Shown: positions 8,021 through 11,799 of the stretch, one piece after another
Numbering within the stretch: the first letter of the stretch is position 1
How the letters are laid out: each line of letters begins with the position of its first letter
DNA from: an uncultured Chthonomonadaceae bacterium
GTDB lineage: Bacteria; Armatimonadota; Fimbriimonadia; Fimbriimonadales; Fimbriimonadaceae
Assembly (NCBI GenBank): GCA_946479035.1
Contig: CAMLDW010000058.1
Coordinates: forward strand, 1 to 11,799
Direction: 5' to 3'
Length of the DNA stretch: 11,799 bases
Position numbers and translations under genes: made by a program
The notes under the pieces: generated by a model
The model's database searches: none
Told to the model about the DNA's origin: nothing
The model's input: only the letters and a program-made list of their open reading frames with translations

Positions 8021-8118
8021 GTCCCCTCCCCCGCTTAGCGTGGACGCGTTAGGGAGAGGGCATCGACAGGGTTCCCGCCCCCGCTTTGCGGGGGAGGGTT
8101 AGGGTGGGGGCGTCGACA
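8021..8118. repeat. Two tandem 48-bp copies of a GC-rich palindromic intergenic repeat
   Basis: Copies at 8021-8068 and 8071-8118 have a period of 50 bp and match at 38 of 48 positions by my alignment. Both contain ccccgctt-n-gcg, then gttaggg-n-g-n-ggg, and end in tcgaca. The second copy keeps the palindrome intact (ccgccccc...gggggaggg), while the first has decayed in its right arm (tggacgcg). Related sequences occur at 10084-10151 and 11774-11799. The cluster starts seven bases after the stop of the 613-residue protein gene and could serve as its transcript end, but there is no T-run. Two copies separated by two bases do not make a CRISPR array. Confidence 0.8.
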
Positions 8119-8156
8119 TTCGCAATGTAGTGTGCTGCTCCCACTGCACCGCGCGA

Positions 8157-8189
8157 AAATGCCTCCGCCACGCAACGAGTGGTGGAGGC
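8157..8189 (-). terminator. Probable rho-independent terminator of the osmC-like/tpiA/thioesterase operon
   Basis: An 11-bp stem (8161-8171 with 8179-8189, one G-T pair) encloses a 7-base loop. Read on the minus strand, the stem is followed at once by ATTTT (8160-8156). It lies about 60 bases beyond the stop of the last gene in that operon. The T-run is short, so efficiency may be modest. A wider inverted repeat (ttcgcaat at 8119-8126, attgcgaa at 8199-8206) encloses it and may extend the fold. The rest of 8119-8249 holds nothing else I can identify. Confidence 0.6.
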
Positions 8190-8249
8190 TTGGACGCGAT
8201 TGCGAAAGTCCCCGCGAGCCGAATTGGGGCGCGCAAGGCAGCGGATACG

Positions 8250-8801
8250 TCAGGCATTCAGCGTCGACGGCTCCGCGAACCACCCCTCGATCTCCGCGTC
8301 GCTCGCCCCAGCCAGCCGCGCCTGCAACCCGGAAAACTGCGCCGCGCGCTCCTTCCGCAGGCGCCGCCGAACAAACCCCTCCAAGAACCGCACCTTCTCC
8401 TCCCGCGTCTCGCACACCAGGCGCGGCACCGGCACCGGCTTCCCCGCGTCGTCCAGCGCCACCATCGTCACCCGCGCAGTGTTCGTGTGCCGCCGCTCCC
8501 CGCGCGTCAGGTTCGTCGCAAACACGTCGATCGTCACCTCCAAAGAGGTCGTCCCGACGAAAGAGACGCACCCCTCCATCTCCACCAGGTTCCCCACGTC
8601 CACAGGGTGCAGAAAGTCCACGCGGTCGAACGAGGCCGTCACGCAGATCCGCCCGGCGAACTTCTGCGCAGTCGCGCTCGCCGTCAGGTCCACCATCGCC
8701 AGGATCGAACCGCCGAATACGTGCCCGAGCACGTTCGCGTCGTTCGGCGTCATGATCTGCGCCATCCGCGTCACCGTCTCGCTCGCGCGCTTGCCGATCA
8801 T
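8250..8801 (-). CDS. Acyl-CoA thioesterase, hot-dog fold (YciA/YkhA-like)
   Basis: The 183-residue product matches single-domain hot-dog acyl-CoA hydrolases, which release free fatty acid and CoA in the cytoplasm. The signature is MTPNDANVLGHVFGGSIL (17-34) followed by MVDLTAS. Asp38 lies where YciA-type enzymes have their catalytic Asp, and Asn23 matches the Asn of the consensus DTNxxG. The second half has the usual FLHPVDVGNLVEMEG strand-turn segment and ends in a charged helix after residue 135. The frame stays open upstream inside tpiA, but homology begins at the ATG at 8801, which overlaps the tpiA TGA as ATGA. That start is therefore preferred and implies translational coupling. Chain-length preference cannot be read from the sequence. 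It is the last gene of its operon and is followed by a terminator-like hairpin. Confidence 0.93.
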   Translation of the reverse strand: MIGKRASETVTRMAQIMTPNDANVLGHVFGGSILAMVDLTASATAQKFAGRICVTASFDRVDFLHPVDVGNLVEMEGCVSFVGTTSLEVTIDVFATNLTRGERRHTNTARVTMVALDDAGKPVPVPRLVCETREEKVRFLEGFVRRRLRKERAAQFSGLQARLAGASDAEIEGWFAEPSTLNA

Positions 8802-9589
8802 GCGCTCATCACGATCCGCGCAAAGCCGTCCGGGTCCAGCGATGCCCCGCCCACGAGCCCACCGTCGATGTTCGGCTTCGAAAAAAGCTCGGAAGAATTG
8901 TCCGACTTGACGCTCCCACCGTACAGCACCCGAACGTTCTCCGCCACGTCCGCGTCCGTGATCGAGCCCACCAGCGAGCGTATCAGCCCGCACACCCGCT
9001 CCGCCTCTGCCGAGTCGCACACCGTCCCCGTCCCGATCGCCCACACCGGCTCATAAGCCACCACGAACGAATAAAGCTCAGAAGAGTCGATCCCCGCGAG
9101 AGCCCCCCGCAACTGCCGCTCGATCACCTTCTCCGTCTCCGCGCCCGAGCGCTCCGCCATCGTCTCACCCACGCAAAGGATCGGGTTGATCGAGTAATAG
9201 AGCAACGCCTTGATCTTCCTGTTCACCGAGGCGTCGCTCTCGCTAAAGTACTCCTGCACGTCCAAAGGCGTCACGTACTCCCCGAACCGACCGCGCGACT
9301 CCGAGTGGCCGACGATGCAATAGTCGCAGCAGAACTGCGCCAGCATCTTCGCGCTCACCTTCCCAGTGAACGCGCCCTGCTCTTCCCAAAAGCAGTCCTG
9401 CGCGCCGAGCTTCACCTGCGTGTCCTTCACCAGCTCGCGCACGCGCGGGATCGCCAGATAAGGCGGGCACACCACGACGTCCACGTCCCACAAGTAGTCC
9501 ACCTGCTTGATGAAAGCCTCGACCAGCGCCGCGCCCTCCATCGAGGTCGTGTTCATCTTCCAGTTCCCCGCCACCAGCTTCGTTCGCAT
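8798..9589 (-). CDS. tpiA: Triose-phosphate isomerase
   Basis: The 263-residue enzyme interconverts dihydroxyacetone phosphate and glyceraldehyde 3-phosphate in glycolysis and gluconeogenesis. All catalytic residues are present: Asn9 and Lys11 in GNWKMN, His95 in IVGHSE, and Glu170 in VVAYEPVWAIGTG, whose last part is the mobile loop 6. The phosphate-binding YGGSV is at 213-217 and a GLVGGASL segment lies near the end. The protein is slightly longer than the usual 250 or so because about 14 extra residues (YVTPLDVQEYFSES region, 105-118) follow FGE. Common TPIs have HSERR-x-x-FGE leading directly to the D-x-x-VN segment, and this one reads HSESRGRFGE. The start is the ATG at 9589, seven bases after the stop of the OsmC-like gene. 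Its 3' end overlaps the thioesterase start by four bases. Confidence 0.98.
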   Translation of the reverse strand: MRTKLVAGNWKMNTTSMEGAALVEAFIKQVDYLWDVDVVVCPPYLAIPRVRELVKDTQVKLGAQDCFWEEQGAFTGKVSAKMLAQFCCDYCIVGHSESRGRFGEYVTPLDVQEYFSESDASVNRKIKALLYYSINPILCVGETMAERSGAETEKVIERQLRGALAGIDSSELYSFVVAYEPVWAIGTGTVCDSAEAERVCGLIRSLVGSITDADVAENVRVLYGGSVKSDNSSELFSKPNIDGGLVGGASLDPDGFARIVMSA

Positions 9590-9596
9590 GAGAGAC

Positions 9597-10052
9597 CTAA
9601 CCGACCAGCACTTCCGGCGTCACCTCGATCTGTACCTTGTCCCGCACCGCGTTGGTGATGATGCAGTAGCTGTCAGCTTTGTGCGCCATCTCCTCCGCCA
9701 ACTTCACCTGCGCGTCGCCCGTCCCGTCCGCCAACTTTATCCGCGCCTTCAGACTGATCTTCTTGTATGTGAACTGCGGACCGTTCTCCTCCACCTCTCC
9801 TACCACCTTTAAGCTCATCTCCGTCACCGGGATCTTCCTGTTCTCCGCGATGATTCCAAACGTCATCAGATAGCACGACCCCACCGCCATCGCCAGCAGC
9901 TCCTCCGGGTTCGTCCCGCCGCCAGCGCCGTTGAACTCCGTCCCGACCGCGATCGGAACGCTCACCGAGTTGTTCTCGTCCGTCGCCTTCCCGCTCCCCT
10001 TTCTTCCCCCGCTCCAACCCACCGTGACGGGGTACTCGTGCGTCTTCGCCAT
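9597..10052 (-). CDS. OsmC/Ohr family peroxide-reducing protein
   Basis: The 151-residue product has the length and motifs of the OsmC/Ohr superfamily, thiol-dependent peroxidases that reduce organic hydroperoxides in the cytoplasm. The peroxidatic Cys60 lies in TNPEELLAMAVGSCYLM (47-63). The second Cys130 lies in ADSYCIITNAVRDKVQIEV. Arg17 and Glu50/Glu51 are candidates for the Arg-Glu pair that supports the active Cys. The sequence looks nearer to OsmC (salt/osmotic-stress type) than to Ohr, but I cannot separate the subfamilies with confidence. It heads an operon with tpiA (7-bp gap) and the thioesterase gene. No strong Shine-Dalgarno sequence precedes the ATG. A TATAGT on the minus strand (10115-10110), inside the neighbouring repeat, is a possible but unsupported -10 box. 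Confidence 0.93.
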   Translation of the reverse strand: MAKTHEYPVTVGWSGGRKGSGKATDENNSVSVPIAVGTEFNGAGGGTNPEELLAMAVGSCYLMTFGIIAENRKIPVTEMSLKVVGEVEENGPQFTYKKISLKARIKLADGTGDAQVKLAEEMAHKADSYCIITNAVRDKVQIEVTPEVLVG

Positions 10053-10083
10053 GCGGCGAGGTTACCGGAACCCCTGCTCCGGG

Positions 10084-10151
10084 CCCTCCCCCGGCACCGC
10101 TTCGCTTTGACTATAGACGTCCTCCTCGCCGGGGGAGGTTAGGAGGGGGCG
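10084..10151. repeat. Palindromic intergenic repeat, third copy of the family
   Basis: An 11-bp arm (10085-10095, cctcccccggc) pairs perfectly with 10128-10138 across a 32-base loop. The right arm is followed by gttaggagggggcgc, matching the gttagggtgggggcg tail of the 8071-8118 copy. It lies upstream of the OsmC-like gene and upstream of the tRNA, so it is not purely a gene-end element. The loop contains tttgactatagac, an A/T-richer stretch absent from the other copies. Confidence 0.75.
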
Positions 10152-10203
10152 CACCGTTGGCTCACGCCAAACGCAGGCCCCGAAAGCTCGAATTCGCGAG
10201 GGG

Positions 10204-10209
10204 TAGAAT
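10204..10209 (+). promoter_or_regulatory. Possible -10 box of the tRNA-Cys promoter
   Basis: TAGAAT matches the sigma-70 -10 consensus at 5 of 6 positions and ends 11 bases before the mature tRNA 5' end, where a promoter for a short precursor would lie. No matching -35 box is seen at the proper spacing (10181-10186 is cgaaag), so this is tentative. The rest of 10152-10220 shows nothing else I can identify. Confidence 0.35.
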
Positions 10210-10220
10210 CCCGACCCCGA

Positions 10221-10296
10221 GGCGCCGTACCCAAGTGGTTAAGGGAAGGGTCTGCAAAACCCTCATCCAGCGGTTCGAATCCGCTCGGCGCCTCCA
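10221..10296 (+). tRNA. trnC: tRNA-Cys (anticodon GCA), CCA encoded
   Basis: The full cloverleaf can be drawn by hand. The acceptor stem ggcgccg (10221-10227) pairs perfectly with cggcgcc (10286-10292). A D-arm closes with ccc/ggg (10230-10232 with 10243-10245). The anticodon stem agggt/accct (10247-10251 with 10259-10263) holds loop ctgcaaa, giving anticodon GCA at 10254-10256. The T-arm agcgg/ccgct (10269-10273 with 10281-10285) encloses ttcgaat. The discriminator base is T at 10293, which is the identity base for cysteinyl-tRNA synthetase. CCA is encoded at 10294-10296. The stop codon of the minus-strand gene begins one base further on. Identification is very secure. Confidence 0.98.
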
Positions 10297-10297
10297 A

Positions 10298-11743
10298 CTA
10301 CTTCGCTCCTTCGACCGCCTTCTTCGCGCCGTCCAGCGCCTCCTTCAGCTCCTTCGCTTTGTCTAACTTTTCTTTGGCGTCCTTGATCTTATCGAGCTCC
10401 TCGTACACCTTCTCCGCCTTCTCCAGCGCCTCGACGACCTTCGGCAGTTTCTTCATCACCGCTTTCGCCCCTTTCAAAAGGTGACCGATTCCCGGCATCG
10501 GAACCTCCGTGTATCCCAAGAGGTCCGCAGCCAATGTAATGAGGTCCGCCGCAAGGCCGAAGAAAGCCTCGTCCGAAAGCAGCTTGTCGATCGCCACAGC
10601 CGCCACCGACTTCTCCCCCGCGTCCGAAATGCCGCTGAAGGCGTCGATCGTCTGCAACAGCTTCTTCTTCCGGTCGATGTTCGAAGAAAGCCCGATGTTC
10701 ACCTTCCCGTTGTTGCGCTTCGCCTCCGCGTCCGCCTCCTCTTGCAGCTTCTTCAGCTTTTCCGTGTAGAGCACGCGGACCGCCTGCATCCACTCGTTGA
10801 ACTCCTCGATGCTCATCGCCGTCTTCGCGTCGTGCAGCGGGATCGCGAACAGGATCCCCGTCACCGAAAAGATCCCCGTGTCCAATGAGTTGATCGTGTA
10901 AGTGCGAGACCACGTGTCGCCAACCACGTCCTTCGATTCGATCCCAAAGTTCGTCGTCAAAGGAAAGTCGATCGTGCGCGGCGTCTTGTTCGTCAGCTCC
11001 ACCGGGATCGGGTACGCCGTCGCCGGAAGCCCCTCGAGCCCCTCCACACGCACCGTCATCGTCGTCTTCTCGCCGCGCAGCAGCGCGGTCTTCGCCGCAG
11101 TCAGCGTCAGCCGCGGAAGAAAGATCGTCCCTTGCGCCTGCTTTCCCGCGTCCTCAACCGTGATCGACTTCTGTCCGACGCAAGAAGGGTCTGGCTGCGC
11201 GATGCACCGCCGTGGCGATTCCGCCAGCACCACCGCTTCCTTTCCGCCCACCGTCACCTTCGTCGCGCCAGCGTCGCCGTCAAAAGGTCCAACGATCTGG
11301 ATCGGGCGCGCCGCCGCAGACACTTCCGGAAAAACGAACTTCGTAGCAAAGTCCGTCGGCGACTGGTCCACCACGACCGGCGCAGCGTACTCTGGCCCGC
11401 CCTCAAACACGCGCGTCACCATCGAGCGCTGCAGCCGGTGCTGCTTGTCCAGCCCGCGCACCACGATCCGCGAGCCCGAGCGCGCCGCATACACTCCGTC
11501 GATCGAAAGCACGAACCCGGTCAGCAGCTTTTCGTTCGCAGCGTGCTCCGCGCCCGTCCCCTTCGGCACGACGTAAACCGTCCCGGAGATCGTGTCCCCC
11601 GGCGCGATGTCGTCCGGCAAATAGACCGTGATCTGCCCCTGCGGGGTCTGAAACTCCGTCACCACGATCCCGCTCAGCACCGCCTGGTTGAACACCGGCG
11701 GCTCCTGCTGCCACATCGCCAACAACGCCAAAACCCCGAACAT
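10298..11743 (-). CDS. Uncharacterised probable exported protein, beta-rich N-terminal half and helical Lys/Glu-rich C-terminus
   Basis: I do not recognise a named family for this 481-residue protein. It starts with a very short hydrophobic stretch (FGVLALLAMW) without basic residues, so export is likely but not certain. Residues about 20-305 read as beta-sandwich modules. The first contains VYLPDDIAPGDTISGTVYV (40-58). A later one resembles an IPT/TIG- or Ig-like domain, with VGPFDGDAG (151-159), a Cys180/Cys188 pair that could form a disulphide, and TLTAAKTALLRGEKTTMTV (213-231) leading to PVELTNKTP. Residues about 310-365 are helical. Residues about 420-481 are a Lys/Glu/Ala-rich run with coiled-coil character. 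The ATG at 11743 is preceded by AGGG at short spacing (11750-11747). Its TAG stop (10300-10298) lies one base from the tRNA-Cys gene on the other strand, and a palindromic repeat stands 30 bp upstream of its start. No function is proposed. Confidence 0.85.
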   Translation of the reverse strand: MFGVLALLAMWQQEPPVFNQAVLSGIVVTEFQTPQGQITVYLPDDIAPGDTISGTVYVVPKGTGAEHAANEKLLTGFVLSIDGVYAARSGSRIVVRGLDKQHRLQRSMVTRVFEGGPEYAAPVVVDQSPTDFATKFVFPEVSAAARPIQIVGPFDGDAGATKVTVGGKEAVVLAESPRRCIAQPDPSCVGQKSITVEDAGKQAQGTIFLPRLTLTAAKTALLRGEKTTMTVRVEGLEGLPATAYPIPVELTNKTPRTIDFPLTTNFGIESKDVVGDTWSRTYTINSLDTGIFSVTGILFAIPLHDAKTAMSIEEFNEWMQAVRVLYTEKLKKLQEEADAEAKRNNGKVNIGLSSNIDRKKKLLQTIDAFSGISDAGEKSVAAVAIDKLLSDEAFFGLAADLITLAADLLGYTEVPMPGIGHLLKGAKAVMKKLPKVVEALEKAEKVYEELDKIKDAKEKLDKAKELKEALDGAKKAVEGAK

Positions 11744-11773
11744 ACACCCTGTTTAGCACACTTTCCGCCCATT

Positions 11774-11799
11774 CCCTCCCCCTTGGGGGAGGGTTAGGG
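11774..11799. repeat. Palindromic intergenic repeat at the right edge
   Basis: ccctccccc (11774-11782) and gggggaggg (11785-11793) form a perfect 9-bp inverted repeat with a 2-base loop, followed by ttaggg at the window end. The gggggagggttaggg tail is identical to that of the copy at 8071-8118. The element probably continues beyond the window. It lies upstream of the minus-strand gene that starts at 11743, and 11744-11773 shows no convincing promoter. Confidence 0.7.

Noticed and set aside
8021..8118. Tandem repeat considered as a minimal CRISPR array
   Set aside because: There are only two copies, separated by two bases with no spacer, they are palindromic and diverged, and no cas gene is nearby.
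8802..9044. Upstream extension of the thioesterase frame to an earlier start inside tpiA
   Set aside because: The extra residues are Gly/Arg-rich antiframe-like sequence, and homology begins exactly at the ATG that overlaps the tpiA stop.
8130..9056. 308-codon plus-strand frame over the thioesterase gene and the end of tpiA
   Set aside because: Arg/Pro-rich shadow of two securely identified minus-strand genes; no motif.
10107..10115. TTGACTATA read as a promoter within the repeat at 10084-10151
   Set aside because: The -35-like and -10-like letters are fused with no spacer, so this cannot be a sigma-70 promoter as read. A separate TATAGT on the other strand has no matching -35.
10902..11576. 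224-codon plus-strand frame opposite the 481-residue protein gene
   Set aside because: It is Ser/Thr/Pro-rich, has no ribosome binding site and no recognisable motif, and is best explained as a shadow of the minus-strand gene.

Overview
The window is a GC-rich stretch of bacterial chromosome holding ordinary housekeeping genes mixed with lineage-restricted genes of unknown role. It contains eight protein genes (one cut by the left edge), one tRNA gene and several short palindromic intergenic repeats. The pairing of a cytochrome-c/DUF1549/DUF1553 protein with a DUF1501 protein is typical of Planctomycetota, Verrucomicrobiota and Armatimonadota. The style of the triose-phosphate isomerase and the truncated ATP synthase cluster make me lean weakly towards Armatimonadota (Fimbriimonadia-like). 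This placement is an inference and needs a search to confirm.

Layout. (1) 1-1377, plus strand: the end of atpA and all of atpG, encoding the F1 alpha and gamma subunits. The cluster stops there: no atpD or atpC follows. A perfect 14-bp inverted repeat (1394-1424) fills the gap to the next, convergent gene. (2) 1426-6104, minus strand: a two-gene operon with a 4-bp ATGA overlap. The first gene is a 1058-residue exported multidomain protein (haem-c site, DUF1549, LamG-like domain, DUF1553). The second is a Tat-exported DUF1501 protein. They probably act together outside the cytoplasmic membrane, but their biochemical role is not established. (3) 6173-8014, plus strand: a divergently transcribed 613-residue protein that I do not recognise. 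(4) 8015-8249: no gene; two tandem 48-bp copies of a palindromic repeat, then a hairpin that reads as a terminator for the minus-strand operon. (5) 8250-10052, minus strand: a compact operon in transcription order OsmC-family protein, triose-phosphate isomerase, acyl-CoA thioesterase. (6) 10053-10220: another copy of the palindromic repeat and a possible tRNA promoter. (7) 10221-10296, plus strand: tRNA-Cys(GCA) with encoded CCA. (8) 10298-11743, minus strand: a probable exported protein with a beta-rich front half and a Lys/Glu-rich helical tail, whose stop codon lies one base from the tRNA 3' end. (9) The window closes in a further copy of the palindromic repeat.

I see no CRISPR array, transposase, integrase, phage gene, toxin-antitoxin pair or recognisable defence system. 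The items most worth a second look are the early end of the ATP synthase cluster, the unrecognised 613-residue and 481-residue proteins, the dispersed palindromic repeat family, and the tight tRNA/stop-codon convergence. No stretch longer than 300 bases lacks a gene.
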